Positions 7,212 to 16,598 of a stretch of 64,000 bases of DNA are shown here, piece by piece. The notes below the pieces were generated by a model. It saw only the letters and a list, made by a program, of their open reading frames with translations, ran no database searches and was not told where the DNA came from. The stretch lies in contig NZ_CABPRV010000005.1 in NCBI RefSeq assembly GCF_902459735.1, positions 248,001 through 312,000 on the forward strand. The letters are read 5' to 3'. Numbering within the stretch: the stretch's first letter is position 1; each line of letters opens with the position of its first letter. This stretch comes from Pandoraea capi (lineage in GTDB: Bacteria > Pseudomonadota > Gammaproteobacteria > Burkholderiales > Burkholderiaceae). A program made the translations under genes and the position numbers.

Positions 7212-8540
7212 TTGTCCAAGTCGTCCACGCCGTTCGAATCTACGCCGCCGCAAGGTGCTGCTTCGGCATCCTCGCCATCTGTCACATCCTCCTTGCCGTC
7301 TTCCGGTGCTCCCGATCGTTCCGCGCAGGCCGCTGGCGTGCCGGGCTTCGGTGCGCTTGCCGGCGTCAAAGTGCTCGAACTCGGTACGCTCATTGCCGGC
7401 CCGTTCGCGGCCCGCATGTTGGGCGAGTTCGGCGCCGAGGTCATCAAGATCGAAGACCCGCAGCATGGCGATCCGCTGCGCAAGTGGCGCAAGCTGCATC
7501 CCGACGCAGGGGGGACCTCCCTCTGGTGGGCCGTGCAGGCGCGCAACAAGAAGTCGGTCACGATCAATCTGAAGTCGCCGGAAGGGCAGGCCATCGTGCG
7601 CAAGCTCGCGGCGCAGGCCGATATCGTCGTCGAGAATTTCCGGCCCGGACTGCTCGAGCGTTTCGGGTTGGGTTACGAGCAACTCTGTGCCGAGAACCCC
7701 GGGCTGGTGATGGTGCGGCTTTCTGGCTATGGCCAGACGGGCCCGTACCGTGACCGTCCCGGTTTCGGTGCGATTGCCGAATCGATGGGTGGGTTGCGTC
7801 ATATCACGGGGTACCCGGAACTGCCGCCGCCGCGCATCGGCATCTCTATCGGCGACTCGATTGCCGCGCTGCATGGTGTGATCGGCGCCATGATGGCCCT
7901 GCATCACCGCAACATGAATGGCGGACGAGGGCAGGTCGTCGATGTCGCCTTGTACGAGGCGGTATTCAATCTGATGGAGAGTGTGGTGCCGGAGTACAGC
8001 GTGGCGGGCATGGTGCGGGAGCGTACCGGTGCGTCGCTGCCGGGCATCGTGCCGTCGAACACCTATCCGTGCGCGGACGGCATGATCGTCGTCGGCGGCA
8101 ATAGCGATCCGATTTTCAAACGTCTGATGCACGCCATCGGACGCACCGATCTGGCCGAAGATCCGGGGCTGGCCCATAACGATGGCCGTGTGCCTCGTAC
8201 GCAGGAGATCGACGAGGCTATCGGTCGGTGGACGCAGGTGCATTCCATCGACGAGGCACTGGCGGTGCTTCAGGGCGCCGACGTGCCGGCGAGCCGGATC
8301 TACACGGTGGCCGACATGTTCAAGGATCCGCAGTTCATTGCGCGTCAGATGATCCAGCGTCATACGTTCCCCGACGGTACGCCGATCGATCTGCCCAACA
8401 TCTCGCCGAAGCTCTCCGACACACCCGGCGAGACCCAGTGGCTCGGCCCCGAGCTGGGCGCACACACGGACGAGGTGCTTGGGCAACTGGGTTATGATGC
8501 CGGGCAAATCAAGGCATTGCGCGAGAACGGCGTTATCTGA
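7212..8540 (+). CDS. CaiB/BaiF family (class III) CoA-transferase
   Basis: 442 residues. The N-terminal conserved block (VKVLELGTLIAGPFAARMLG, then EVIKIEDPQHGDPLR), the RLSGYGQTGPY segment and GFGAIAESMGG are class III CoA-transferase hallmarks; such enzymes move CoA between carboxylic acids (formyl-, carnitine-, benzylsuccinyl- or itaconyl-CoA types). Substrate cannot be read from sequence. The proposed start is TTG 7212 with AGGAG at 7199-7203; about 45 Ser/Ala/Pro-rich residues precede the first conserved block, so a later start is possible. It lies 108 bp upstream of, and in line with, an NMT1-type ABC importer, suggesting that an imported organic acid is activated as its CoA thioester. 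Confidence 0.88.
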   Translation: MSKSSTPFESTPPQGAASASSPSVTSSLPSSGAPDRSAQAAGVPGFGALAGVKVLELGTLIAGPFAARMLGEFGAEVIKIEDPQHGDPLRKWRKLHPDAGGTSLWWAVQARNKKSVTINLKSPEGQAIVRKLAAQADIVVENFRPGLLERFGLGYEQLCAENPGLVMVRLSGYGQTGPYRDRPGFGAIAESMGGLRHITGYPELPPPRIGISIGDSIAALHGVIGAMMALHHRNMNGGRGQVVDVALYEAVFNLMESVVPEYSVAGMVRERTGASLPGIVPSNTYPCADGMIVVGGNSDPIFKRLMHAIGRTDLAEDPGLAHNDGRVPRTQEIDEAIGRWTQVHSIDEALAVLQGADVPASRIYTVADMFKDPQFIARQMIQRHTFPDGTPIDLPNISPKLSDTPGETQWLGPELGAHTDEVLGQLGYDAGQIKALRENGVI

Positions 8541-8648
8541 GACGTCGCTACGCGCAGCATCACGGGGCGCAGTTCTGGCTGCGGTCCGAGAATAAAGCAC
8601 GTCGAACAAACAAAGAAAGTACGTTGCAACCACGGAGACAACAACACC

Positions 8649-9680
8649 ATGCAAAGACGTCAGTTCGTCACGGCACTGGCCGCTACCAGCCTGATTGGCG
8701 CAGGCATTCGCCCCGGCTTCGCGCAAAACAAGCTGGAGAAGACCAAGGTCGCCATCGCGGTCGGGGGTAAGAACCTCTTCTATTACTTGCCCCTCACGAT
8801 TGCCGAGCGCCTGAATTACTTCAAGGACGAAGGACTCGATGTCGAAATCTCCGACTTTGCTGGCGGTTCGAAAGCTTTGCAGGCACTCGTCGGCGGGAGT
8901 GCCGACGTGGTCTCGGGGGCCTACGAACACACGATTCTGTTGCAGGCGAAGAACCAGTTCATCCGCGCCTTCGTGTTGCAGGGGCGTGCGCCGCAGATCG
9001 TTTTCGGCGTGTCGAACAAGACGATGCCGAATTACAAGTCGATTGCCGATCTGCGTGGCAAGAAGATCGGTGTGACGGCGCCGGGTTCGTCGACCAACAT
9101 CATGGCGAACTTCGTGCTGGCCAAGGGCGGCATCAAGCCCAATGAGGTGGCCTTCGTCGGTGTCGGGGCGTCGTCGGGCGCGCTGGCCGCGGTCCGCTCG
9201 GGCAACATCGACGCGATCGTCAACCTGGACCCGGTGATCACCATGCTCGAGCGCGACAAGGAGATTCGTGTGATCTCGGATACGCGTACGCTCAAGGAAA
9301 CGGTGTCCGTGTTCGGTGGCAACATGCCGGCCGGTTGCCTCTACACGAACGAATCGTTCATTCAGAAGAATCCGAACACCACGCAAGCACTGACCAATGC
9401 GATGGTCCGCGCGCTGCGCTGGCTTCAGACGGCAGGGCAGGCCGACCTCATCAAGACGGTTCCCGACGCCTATCTGCTGGGGGACCGCGCGCTTTACCTC
9501 GACGCGTGGAGCCGGGTGAAGGAAGCCATCTCGCCGGACGGTCTGATTCCGGCGGACGGCCCGGCGACTGCGCTGCGCACGTTGCAGGCGTTCGACGAGA
9601 CCGTGAAGGGCAAGTCGATCGATCTGTCGAAGACGTTCACGAACGAGTTCACCAAGAAAGCCGACGCCAAGTACAAATGA
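8649..9680 (+). CDS. ABC transporter substrate-binding protein (NMT1/SsuA type)
   Basis: 343 residues with a twin-arginine-like leader (MQRRQFVTALAATSL, cleavage near GFAQ). The mature protein shows the NMT1/THI5 pattern of nitrate, sulfonate and pyrimidine binding proteins: YYLPLTIAERLNYFKDEGLD, then GGSKALQALVGGSADVVSG and RGKKIGVTAPGSSTN. It should bind its ligand in the periplasm and deliver it to the permease encoded downstream. Its stop overlaps the ATPase start (ATGA), showing translational coupling. Ligand is unknown; the neighbouring CoA-transferase hints at a carboxylate or aromatic acid rather than nitrate or taurine. Confidence 0.88.
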   Translation: MQRRQFVTALAATSLIGAGIRPGFAQNKLEKTKVAIAVGGKNLFYYLPLTIAERLNYFKDEGLDVEISDFAGGSKALQALVGGSADVVSGAYEHTILLQAKNQFIRAFVLQGRAPQIVFGVSNKTMPNYKSIADLRGKKIGVTAPGSSTNIMANFVLAKGGIKPNEVAFVGVGASSGALAAVRSGNIDAIVNLDPVITMLERDKEIRVISDTRTLKETVSVFGGNMPAGCLYTNESFIQKNPNTTQALTNAMVRALRWLQTAGQADLIKTVPDAYLLGDRALYLDAWSRVKEAISPDGLIPADGPATALRTLQAFDETVKGKSIDLSKTFTNEFTKKADAKYK

Positions 9681-10492
9681 TGACTGCGCCGGCTCTGAGT
9701 TTCGAAAGCATTAACTGTACCTTCGTCGCGCGCGACGATCGCGCCAAACGCTATACGGCCGTGGCCGATACGTCGCTCGACATCGCGCCCGGCGAATTCG
9801 TCTCCGTCGTCGGGCCGACGGGCTGCGGCAAGTCCACGCTGCTCAATGTGGCCGCGGGTTTGCTGGCGCCGTCGTCCGGATCGATCAAGGTGTTCGGGGA
9901 GCCGCTCAAGGGGATCAACGCCCGGGCCGGCTATATGTTTCAGGCCGAAGCCCTGATGCCCTGGCGCAACGCGATCGACAACGTGACTGCCGGGCTGGAG
10001 TTTCGCGGTGTGGCACCCGACGAAGCGAAGGCACGCGGGCATGATTGGCTCAAGCGTGTCGGGCTGGGCGGTTTCGGCGACCGGTACCCGCATCAACTCT
10101 CCGGGGGCATGCGCAAGCGTGTCGCCATGGCGCAGACGCTGATTCTGGATCCGGACATCATCCTGATGGACGAGCCGTTTTCGGCACTCGATATTCAGAC
10201 GCGTCAGCTCATGGAGAACGAGTTGCTGGAGTTGTGGGCGGCCAAGCGTCGTGCCGTGTTGTTCATCACGCACGATCTGGATGAGGCCATTGCCTTGTCC
10301 GATCGCGTCGTGGTGCTCGCGGCCGGGCCGGGTACGCACCCGATCGGAGAGTTTCGGATCGATCTGCCGCGCCCGCGTGACGTAGCGGAAATCCGGAATC
10401 ATCCCCGCTTCACCGAGTTGCATGCCCAGATATGGGATGTGCTGCGCGAGGAAGTCCTCAAGGGCTATGCACAACAGTTAAAGGCGGTCTGA
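9677..10492 (+). CDS. ABC transporter ATP-binding protein (nitrate/sulfonate/taurine class)
   Basis: 271 residues from ATG 9677, overlapping the upstream stop by four bases. Walker A is GPTGCGKST (residues 46-54), the Q-loop is in MFQAEALMPW, the signature is LSGGMRKRVAMAQ and Walker B is IILMDEPFSALD, followed by the switch His in FITHDLDEAI. These are the features of SsuB/TauB-type ATPases paired with NMT1 binding proteins. It energises import through the permease at 10667. All catalytic motifs are intact. Confidence 0.92.
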   Translation: MMTAPALSFESINCTFVARDDRAKRYTAVADTSLDIAPGEFVSVVGPTGCGKSTLLNVAAGLLAPSSGSIKVFGEPLKGINARAGYMFQAEALMPWRNAIDNVTAGLEFRGVAPDEAKARGHDWLKRVGLGGFGDRYPHQLSGGMRKRVAMAQTLILDPDIILMDEPFSALDIQTRQLMENELLELWAAKRRAVLFITHDLDEAIALSDRVVVLAAGPGTHPIGEFRIDLPRPRDVAEIRNHPRFTELHAQIWDVLREEVLKGYAQQLKAV

Positions 10493-10498
10493 ATCGTC

Positions 10499-10621
10499 AT
10501 GTGGCAAATCGCAGGTTTTCTTACCGTCTCGCTAAACTGGCTCAACTGGCCGGGTTGGCTCGACTGGATGGACTGGTTCGATTTGCCGGACGGCTTTGGC
10601 TTGTTCGACTGGCTGGTCTGA
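10499..10621 (+). CDS. Tryptophan-rich 40-residue ORF inside the ABC operon
   Basis: ATG at 10499, 7 bp after the ATPase stop, opens a 40-codon frame ending at TGA 10619-10621. The peptide has seven Trp in 40 residues, mostly in a W-x-x-W rhythm (NWLNWPGWLDWMDWF), and resembles no known domain. It is hydrophobic and slightly acidic and could lie at the membrane interface as a small accessory subunit of the importer, or act as a leader peptide upstream of the permease. No Shine-Dalgarno sequence is obvious; coupling to the ATPase stop would be needed. The AATCG spacing and the intact frame are the only support, so it may be untranslated spacer. Confidence 0.4.
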   Translation: MWQIAGFLTVSLNWLNWPGWLDWMDWFDLPDGFGLFDWLV

Positions 10622-10666
10622 GGACTCGGCCTGTCGCTCGTCTGATATTCCCGGAATTCGTTCGTC

Positions 10667-11485
10667 ATGCGTAATCGTTCGTTCATGCGGCACCTGCGGC
10701 TGTGGCAATGGCTGCTGCTGGTGGTGGCCTTTCTCGTCTGGTATGTCCTCACGAGTCCCACGCTGCTGCCCGCGTTTTATTTCGACAGCCCGGACAAGGC
10801 CGCCTTTTTCTTCGGCGAACCGCAAAAGGTGCTGCTTCAGATCTGGCAGTGGTTCGTTAGCGGAGAGATCTATCTGCACCTTGGCGTGACTTTGCTCGAA
10901 ACGATGCTGGCGTTTGCCATCGGCACCGTGCTCGGTCTGGCGGTGGGGTTGTGGCTGGCGCTCTCGCCCAGCGCCGGTGCACTGCTCGACCCGTACATCA
11001 AGGCCGCCAACTCGATGCCTCGCGTGATCCTCGCCCCGATCTTCGGCGTGTGGTTCGGGCTTGGCATCTGGTCGAAGGTCGCACTCGGCGTCACGCTGGT
11101 GTTCTTCATCGTCTTCTTCAACGTGTATCAGGGCGTGAAGGAAGTCAGCCCGGTGGTGCTCGCCAATGCGCGCATGCTCGGGGCGAACCAACGCCAGTTG
11201 CTGCGTCGCGTGTATCTGCCCAGCGCAACCAGTTGGGTGTTCTCGAGCCTGCACAACTCGGTCGGTCTGGCGTTTGTCGGGGCAGTGGTCGGGGAGTACC
11301 TGGGCTCGGCGCGCGGTGTGGGTTATCTCATTTTGCAGGCGGAAGGCACGTTCGACATCAACGCCGTCATCGCCGGGGTGTTGATTCTCACCGCGTTCGC
11401 GCTGGTGCTCGATGGGCTGGTGGGCGTGGTCGAGCGACGTTTGCTCGTCTGGCAGCCGCAAGCCGGAGAAACGGAGAAGATGTAG
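10667..11485 (+). CDS. ABC transporter permease (SsuC/TauC type)
   Basis: 272 residues with about six hydrophobic segments. The cytoplasmic EAA-type loop is readable as EVSPVVLANARMLGANQRQL, where the permease docks on the ATPase. N-terminal residues 1-13 are basic (MRNRSFMRHLRLW), then the first membrane helix. It completes the importer with the genes at 8649 and 9677, with a 174-bp gap that holds the W-rich small ORF. Substrate is unknown, as for the binding protein. Confidence 0.9.
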   Translation: MRNRSFMRHLRLWQWLLLVVAFLVWYVLTSPTLLPAFYFDSPDKAAFFFGEPQKVLLQIWQWFVSGEIYLHLGVTLLETMLAFAIGTVLGLAVGLWLALSPSAGALLDPYIKAANSMPRVILAPIFGVWFGLGIWSKVALGVTLVFFIVFFNVYQGVKEVSPVVLANARMLGANQRQLLRRVYLPSATSWVFSSLHNSVGLAFVGAVVGEYLGSARGVGYLILQAEGTFDINAVIAGVLILTAFALVLDGLVGVVERRLLVWQPQAGETEKM

Positions 11486-11632
11486 CGGAGTCCGGCGTCA
11501 TGGCGACGCCGTTCCATCGCGGTCTCGTCGCCGTGACGCTACTGTGAAGGCGCGACGACCTGGTGGTGCATGGGGCAGGGCGGAACGCCAAAGTTGGCGC
11601 CATGGCGTCATATCGGAGCACCTTTCCTCGGT

Positions 11633-11638
11633 TACAAT
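11633..11638 (+). promoter_or_regulatory. Candidate -10 box directly upstream of surE
   Basis: TACAAT ends six bases before the surE ATG at 11645. No convincing -35 is seen and no Shine-Dalgarno lies between the box and the ATG. If used, transcription would start at or within a base or two of the start codon, giving a leaderless mRNA. Confidence 0.35.
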
Positions 11639-11644
11639 TGCCGC

Positions 11645-12406
11645 ATGCGAATCCTGCTCAGCAACGACGATGGGTATCAGGCGCCAGGCCTGGCCGCGCT
11701 TTACGAAGCGCTGGCACCGCTTGGCGACATTACCGTGGTGGCGCCCGAACAGAACTGTAGCGGTGCGTCCAATTCCTTGACCTTGCAACGGCCGCTTTCC
11801 GTCTTCAAAGCGCCCAACGATTTCACTTTTATCAACGGCACGCCGACCGATTGCGTCCACGTGGCGTTGACTGGCTTGCTCGACCAGCGTCCCGATATCG
11901 TGGTCTCGGGTATCAACAACGGTCAGAACATGGGCGAAGACACGCTCTATTCGGGGACCGTGGCCGCCGCCACCGAGGGGTTTCTTTTCGGGATCCCTTC
12001 GTTCGCGTTCTCTCAGGTCGACAAAGGCTGGGGGCATCTCGATAGCGCGGCGCTCGTGGCGCGCGAGGTGGTCGAGCGCTACATGGAGCGGCCGTTGGGC
12101 GCGCCGTTCCTGCTGAACGTCAATATTCCCAATTTGCCGTACGAGCGCCTGAAAGGTGCATTGGCGACGCGCCTCGGCAAACGACACCAATCGCAGCCGG
12201 TCATCCGTCAGGAAAATCCGCGCGGCGAAGCGATTTACTGGATCGGCCCAGCCGGCGACGCGCGCGATAGCAGCGAAGGCACCGATTTCCACGCCGTGGC
12301 GCACGACTACGTCTCGGTCACCCCCTTGCAACTGGATCTCACGCATACCGCACGACTTGGCGTCGTGCACGATTGGCTGGCCAGCGCAGGGGTGGCCCAA
12401 CGATGA
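11645..12406 (+). CDS. surE: 5'/3'-nucleotidase SurE
   Basis: 253 residues, the usual SurE length, starting [16 protein letters not shown] with the metal-binding N-D-D motif at residues 7-9 (S-N-D-D-G), and later [13 protein letters not shown] and [19 protein letters not shown], all SurE signatures. It is a metal-dependent nucleoside monophosphatase linked to stationary-phase survival. The ATG at 11645 is fixed by the conserved N-terminus although no Shine-Dalgarno precedes it. The stop overlaps the next start (ATGA), and surE-pcm-nlpD-rpoS is the classic order. Confidence 0.97.
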   Translation: MRILLSNDDGYQAPGLAALYEALAPLGDITVVAPEQNCSGASNSLTLQRPLSVFKAPNDFTFINGTPTDCVHVALTGLLDQRPDIVVSGINNGQNMGEDTLYSGTVAAATEGFLFGIPSFAFSQVDKGWGHLDSAALVAREVVERYMERPLGAPFLLNVNIPNLPYERLKGALATRLGKRHQSQPVIRQENPRGEAIYWIGPAGDARDSSEGTDFHAVAHDYVSVTPLQLDLTHTARLGVVHDWLASAGVAQR

Positions 12407-13539
12407 CGACATCGCCGAAGCGTTTTCCCCTCCCTCTGGCCGAAGTGATGACCCGCCGGCAGCGCAAGGCGCCGGTGCTCGACAAGTCGTCGCGTGCGAG
12501 TCCGGCCGGGGCGCCGCCTGCGGCCATGACGCGCAAGGCGCCGAATGGCACAGCGACATCGGCGAATCAAGGCGTGGGGAAGACGTCGGCGGTAGGCAGT
12601 CACAATGGTTTGCGTGCGGCTTCGACGTCGCTGGCGGGTGCTTCTGCGCGTCCAGCCGGTGCGCACGCTTCGCACGCGGTGGTGCCCAAAGGGCTGGCGC
12701 GCCCGGCGGCGACGCCACACGCGCAGCCCGCGCCTCATGGTGTGAAAATTCCGGTCAGGCCGGGCGGTAAGGCGCCAAATGCCACCGTTGTGTCCAAACC
12801 GGCGCCTGGCGCGCCTTCGAGCAAAAGTACGGTGCGGCCCACGACAGGTGTGAAAGTGTCGGCCGGGATCTCGTCGGTCGGTGTTTCCCCCGACGGGATC
12901 GGCCTGACGTCGGAGCGCGTGCGCGCCCGCATGGCTGAACGCGTGGCGGCCTCGGGCGTCAAACACCCGGGCGTGCTGGCAGCGCTTGCGACTGTGCCGC
13001 GCCACGGGTTCGTCGACGCGGCGCTGGCCAATCAGGCTTATGAGGATGCCGCCCTTCCGATCGGTCATGGGCAGACGATTTCGAAGCCGTCCGTGGTCGG
13101 GCGCATGATTGAGCTGCTGCTCGCTGGCGGGCGTCCCCTGGAGAAGGTGCTGGAGATCGGTACTGGCTGCGGTTATCAGGCGGCGGTGCTGTCCTGTGTC
13201 GCGAAGGACGTTTATTCGATCGAACGGGTGCGGCCGCTGCACGAACGTGCGAAAGCCAATCTTCGGCCGTTGCGGGTGCCGAATATCCGTCTGCATTACG
13301 GCGACGGGCGGCTGGGGCTGCCGGCGGTGGCGCCGTTCGACGGCATCGTGATCGCCGCGGCAGGCCTCGAGATTCCGGATGCGCTGGTCGATCAGCTGGC
13401 GGTGGGGGCGCGTCTCGTCGCCCCCGTTGGTGGTGAGCAACAAATTTTGACCCTCATCGAGCGCATCGGTGCGCGCCAATGGCGCGAGACGCAGCTTGAT
13501 AGGGTGTTATTCGTCCCCTTAAAATCGGGCATCATTTGA
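12403..13539 (+). CDS. pcm: Protein-L-isoaspartate O-methyltransferase with long N-terminal extension
   Basis: 378 residues from ATG 12403, overlapping surE. The catalytic part (about residues 165-378) has the Pcm family blocks: [28 protein letters not shown] split across the conserved substrate region, the SAM-binding [16 protein letters not shown], and the C-terminal RLVAPVGG. It repairs isoaspartyl residues in ageing proteins. Usual Pcm enzymes are about 210 residues; here residues 1-160 are a basic Ala/Pro/Ser/Lys-rich, probably disordered extension without recognisable domain. Extended Pcm forms are common in Burkholderiaceae, so this is not a frameshift artefact, but its role is unknown. 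Confidence 0.94.
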   Translation: MTTSPKRFPLPLAEVMTRRQRKAPVLDKSSRASPAGAPPAAMTRKAPNGTATSANQGVGKTSAVGSHNGLRAASTSLAGASARPAGAHASHAVVPKGLARPAATPHAQPAPHGVKIPVRPGGKAPNATVVSKPAPGAPSSKSTVRPTTGVKVSAGISSVGVSPDGIGLTSERVRARMAERVAASGVKHPGVLAALATVPRHGFVDAALANQAYEDAALPIGHGQTISKPSVVGRMIELLLAGGRPLEKVLEIGTGCGYQAAVLSCVAKDVYSIERVRPLHERAKANLRPLRVPNIRLHYGDGRLGLPAVAPFDGIVIAAAGLEIPDALVDQLAVGARLVAPVGGEQQILTLIERIGARQWRETQLDRVLFVPLKSGII

Positions 13540-13570
13540 GCCCGTCGGGCCAATTCTGCGGAGGATTTGA

Positions 13571-14413
13571 GTGAATTTGCGAGCGGGTTTCCAACAACGC
13601 GTTGCCAGTGTCCTGTTGCTGAGCATGCTGGCAGCGTGCGCATCGCGACAAGTCGGCGCACCGGTCGTCGACCGTACCGTAGGCGGTACGACGACCGACA
13701 GCAGTGTACCGGGCGCTACCGTGCCCATCGTCGACAACACGCCGGTTCCGCCGGGGTTTTACCGGGTCAAGCCGGGGGACCGTCTCTATCGCATCGCGTT
13801 GGAGAACGGGCAGAATTATCGCGATATCGCGCGCTGGAACAATATTCAGAACCCCGACCAGATCGAAGTCGGTCAGGTGCTGCGCGTGAAGCCGCCTGCG
13901 GGCGACACCGGTACGCCGTTGCCGCCGCCGGTGGCCAGCACGCCGGCCTCGAATGGCAATAACGCCGCTGCCGTGCCGCCGGCTGTCGTGACGCCGCCGG
14001 CCACCAGCTCGGCGGCTTCGGGGGCGCCGTCGGCAGTGTCCAGCGGTGACTTGCAACTGTCGTGGCCGGCCAAAGGCGACGTGGTGGGCCGCTTCGACGA
14101 TTCGAAGAACAAGGGCCTGAATATCGGTGGCAGGGTCTCGGATCCGATCTACGCCGCTGGCGCGGGGAAAGTGGTGTACTCGGGGGCCGGCCTTCGCGGG
14201 TATGGCAACCTCATCATCATCAAACACGATGCCACCTTCTTGACGGCGTATGCGCACAACAGCAAACTGTTGGTCAAGGAAGGCGACTCCGTGACGCGGG
14301 GTCAGAAAATCGCCGAAATGGGCAACTCGGATGCAGATCGTGTCATGCTGCATTTCGAGGTGCGTAAGGACGGTAAGCCTGTGGATCCGATGAAGTATTT
14401 GCCGCCTCACTAA
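13571..14413 (+). CDS. nlpD: NlpD-like LysM/M23 (LytM) lipoprotein
   Basis: 280 residues from a GTG start with GAGGA 10 bp upstream. The lipobox is LAAC (Cys23). Residues 61-107 are a LysM peptidoglycan-binding domain (FYRVKPGDRLYRIALENGQN) and residues 160-280 a LytM domain (RGYGNLIIIKHDATFLTAYA, ending MLHFEVRKDGKPVDPMKYLP). The first Zn ligand motif of active M23 enzymes (H-x(3)-D) is replaced by N-I-G-G, so the domain is probably catalytically inactive, as in NlpD, which activates amidases during septation. The gene lies directly before rpoS, whose promoter is inside nlpD in many proteobacteria. Confidence 0.92.
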   Translation: MNLRAGFQQRVASVLLLSMLAACASRQVGAPVVDRTVGGTTTDSSVPGATVPIVDNTPVPPGFYRVKPGDRLYRIALENGQNYRDIARWNNIQNPDQIEVGQVLRVKPPAGDTGTPLPPPVASTPASNGNNAAAVPPAVVTPPATSSAASGAPSAVSSGDLQLSWPAKGDVVGRFDDSKNKGLNIGGRVSDPIYAAGAGKVVYSGAGLRGYGNLIIIKHDATFLTAYAHNSKLLVKEGDSVTRGQKIAEMGNSDADRVMLHFEVRKDGKPVDPMKYLPPH

Positions 14414-14428
14414 AATAGGCAGGGTCGA

Positions 14429-15535
14429 ATGCTCAAGAGAAAGCGTCGTACTTCGCAAGAGGAAGACCTCGCTGCCCCGGAGACCGATCAGGACGTTGAC
14501 GATCGGCAATCCCGGCAGGATGAGGACGTGGACGACGCTTTCGACGAGCGCGAGGCGGAGGATGACGACGCCTCGTCATCCGACGGTGAGGCTGGCGAAG
14601 AGGGCTCCGACTCCGGTTCTGGATCGGGCCGCAAACGCAAGTCCGCCGACGCCGACGACTTCGGCACCGTGCTGCAGGCCGAACTCACGGCCGACACCGT
14701 TCAGCACTATCTCAATCGCATCAGTGTCAAACCGCTGCTGACGCCCGCGGAGGAGCTTGATTACTCCACGCGCGCGCAAGCCGGCGAGTTCGCGGCGCGT
14801 CAGGTCATGATCGAGCGCAATCTGCGTCTCGTCGTGAGCATCGCCAAGGGTTATCTCAATCGTGGCGTGCCGTTGCTCGATCTGATCGAGGAAGGCAATC
14901 TCGGGTTGATGCACGCCATCGAGAAATTCGACCCGGGCCGTGGATTCCGTTTCTCGACGTACGCAACGTGGTGGATTCGGCAGAGTATCGAGCGCGCCAT
15001 CATGAATCAGGCGCGCACGGTGCGTTTGCCGGTACACGTCATCCGCGAACTCAATCAGGTGCTACGCGCGAAGCGTCACCTCGAGAAAAGCGCGGCTTAC
15101 GTCGATGGTGGCGAGCAGCGCGACGCGAGCATCGAGGATATCGCGGATCTCACGGGCAAGACGCCGGAGGAGATCACCGATATCCTGGCGCTCAACGAGC
15201 ATGTGGCCTCGCTCGACGCGCCGCTCGATATCGATCCCGGCAGCAGTCTGCTCGATCTGCTTTCCGACGATCACAGCGAAGCGCCCGAGCAGGAAGTGCA
15301 GCATCGCGAACTGGAAGATCTCATGCGGCTCTGGCTGTCGCGGCTGTCGACCAAGCATCGTTACGTCATCGAGCGACGGTTCGGCCTTAACCGTGTGGAA
15401 CCCGCAACGCTGGAAGAACTGGCCGACGAAATGGGGCTGACCCGTGAGCGCGTGCGGCAGATCCAGCAAGAGGCACTCGTCAAACTCAAGCGCTATTTCG
15501 CGTCGAACGGTGTGCGCAAGGACGCCGTGCTCTGA
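14429..15535 (+). CDS. rpoS: RNA polymerase sigma factor RpoS
   Basis: 368 residues. An acidic, low-complexity N-terminus (residues 1-75, many Asp/Glu) precedes region 1.2 ([20 protein letters not shown]), region 2 ([20 protein letters not shown], then [19 protein letters not shown]), region 3 and region 4 ([20 protein letters not shown]). This is the stationary-phase/general-stress sigma factor and the position after nlpD is diagnostic. It starts 15 bp after the nlpD stop. An internal nlpD promoter probably contributes, but none was identified by eye. Confidence 0.97.
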   Translation: MLKRKRRTSQEEDLAAPETDQDVDDRQSRQDEDVDDAFDEREAEDDDASSSDGEAGEEGSDSGSGSGRKRKSADADDFGTVLQAELTADTVQHYLNRISVKPLLTPAEELDYSTRAQAGEFAARQVMIERNLRLVVSIAKGYLNRGVPLLDLIEEGNLGLMHAIEKFDPGRGFRFSTYATWWIRQSIERAIMNQARTVRLPVHVIRELNQVLRAKRHLEKSAAYVDGGEQRDASIEDIADLTGKTPEEITDILALNEHVASLDAPLDIDPGSSLLDLLSDDHSEAPEQEVQHRELEDLMRLWLSRLSTKHRYVIERRFGLNRVEPATLEELADEMGLTRERVRQIQQEALVKLKRYFASNGVRKDAVL

Positions 15536-15687
15536 CCAGCGAGGCGTGTCGCCCACACCAACGTTTCTCGCCCGCCTGACGATTCATGGCGATGGGGCGC
15601 GGTCTGACGGGCCATGAAGGGCCGTGATGGGCGGACGCATCGACGTCGAATGGCGACACCTTCTGATTTTTTCCTCTGAATTTCACC

Positions 15688-16464
15688 ATGTCATCTCCCG
15701 TTCTCGTCTTCGATATTGAAACGATTCCCGATGTCGACGGTCTGCGCAAACTTGAGCCTGCGTATGCCGGACTGACGGATGACGCAGTCGCCGAAGCGGC
15801 GTTTGCCGCGCGCCGCGAAAAGGTGGGGCACGACTTCCTGCCGCTGCATTTGCAGCGCGTTGCTGCGATCTCCTGTGTCTTTCGCGATCGCGACGGTTTT
15901 CGTGTGAAGTCGTTGGGCGCGCTGGAGGACGGGGAGGGGGCGCTTGTGTCGGGGTTCTATCGCACGATCGAGAAGTACGCGCCGCAACTCGTATCCTGGA
16001 ATGGCGGTGGCTTCGATTTGCCGGTGTTGCACTACCGCGCGATGATCCACGGCATTTCCGCGCCGCGTTATTGGGATATGGGCGAGGACGACCGCGAGTT
16101 CAAGTGGAATAACTACATCAGCCGGTATCACCAGCGCCATCTGGATCTGATGGATCTGCTCGCGATGTATCAGGCGCGCGCGAATGCACCGCTCGACGAT
16201 CTGGCCAAGCTGTGCGGATTCCCGGGCAAGCTCGGCATGGACGGCAGCAAGGTGTGGCAGGCCTATCGCGAGGGCAAGCTCGAAGAGATCCGGAATTATT
16301 GCGAGACGGACGTGGTGAATACCTATCTGGTTTACTGCCGCTACCAGTTGATGCGCGGCGGATTGCGTCAGGCCGAATACGAGCAGGAGATCGACTTCGT
16401 GAAGCGCTCTCTCGAGCAGGAGCCGGCGGCGCATTGGAAGGAATACCTTGGCGCGTGGGGCTAA
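15688..16464 (+). CDS. Predicted 3'-5' exonuclease related to the PolB exonuclease domain
   Basis: 258 residues starting MSSPVLVFDIETIPD, which is the Exo I motif (D-x-E) of DEDD exonucleases, followed by LVSWNGGGFDLPVLHYRAM (Exo II region) and NYCETDVVNTYLVYCRYQL (Exo III with the final Asp). The protein is a free-standing exonuclease domain without a polymerase. Its substrate is not known; a role in DNA repair or RNA trimming is conjecture. It lies alone between rpoS and rlmD. Confidence 0.9.
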   Translation: MSSPVLVFDIETIPDVDGLRKLEPAYAGLTDDAVAEAAFAARREKVGHDFLPLHLQRVAAISCVFRDRDGFRVKSLGALEDGEGALVSGFYRTIEKYAPQLVSWNGGGFDLPVLHYRAMIHGISAPRYWDMGEDDREFKWNNYISRYHQRHLDLMDLLAMYQARANAPLDDLAKLCGFPGKLGMDGSKVWQAYREGKLEEIRNYCETDVVNTYLVYCRYQLMRGGLRQAEYEQEIDFVKRSLEQEPAAHWKEYLGAWG

Positions 16465-16598
16465 TCCGGGGGGGGGGACTTGCCCGTTTTTGCAACGGGC
16501 GTGTGCGCCAGCGAAAACCCGACAAACATCCGCCGTGCATAACTCGCGGACGAATCGATTAAAATGCCGGGTTTGCTGTCGCATATGAGAATAAAGAC

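Noticed and set aside
7197-9386. Long open frame antisense to the CoA-transferase and binding protein
   Set aside because: Shadow frame with no recognisable domain and no start signals; the plus-strand genes are secure.
16468-16477. Run of ten G, and a similar run at 51321-51330
   Set aside because: Considered as phase-variable tracts, but both are intergenic and not near a promoter or start codon that they could switch.
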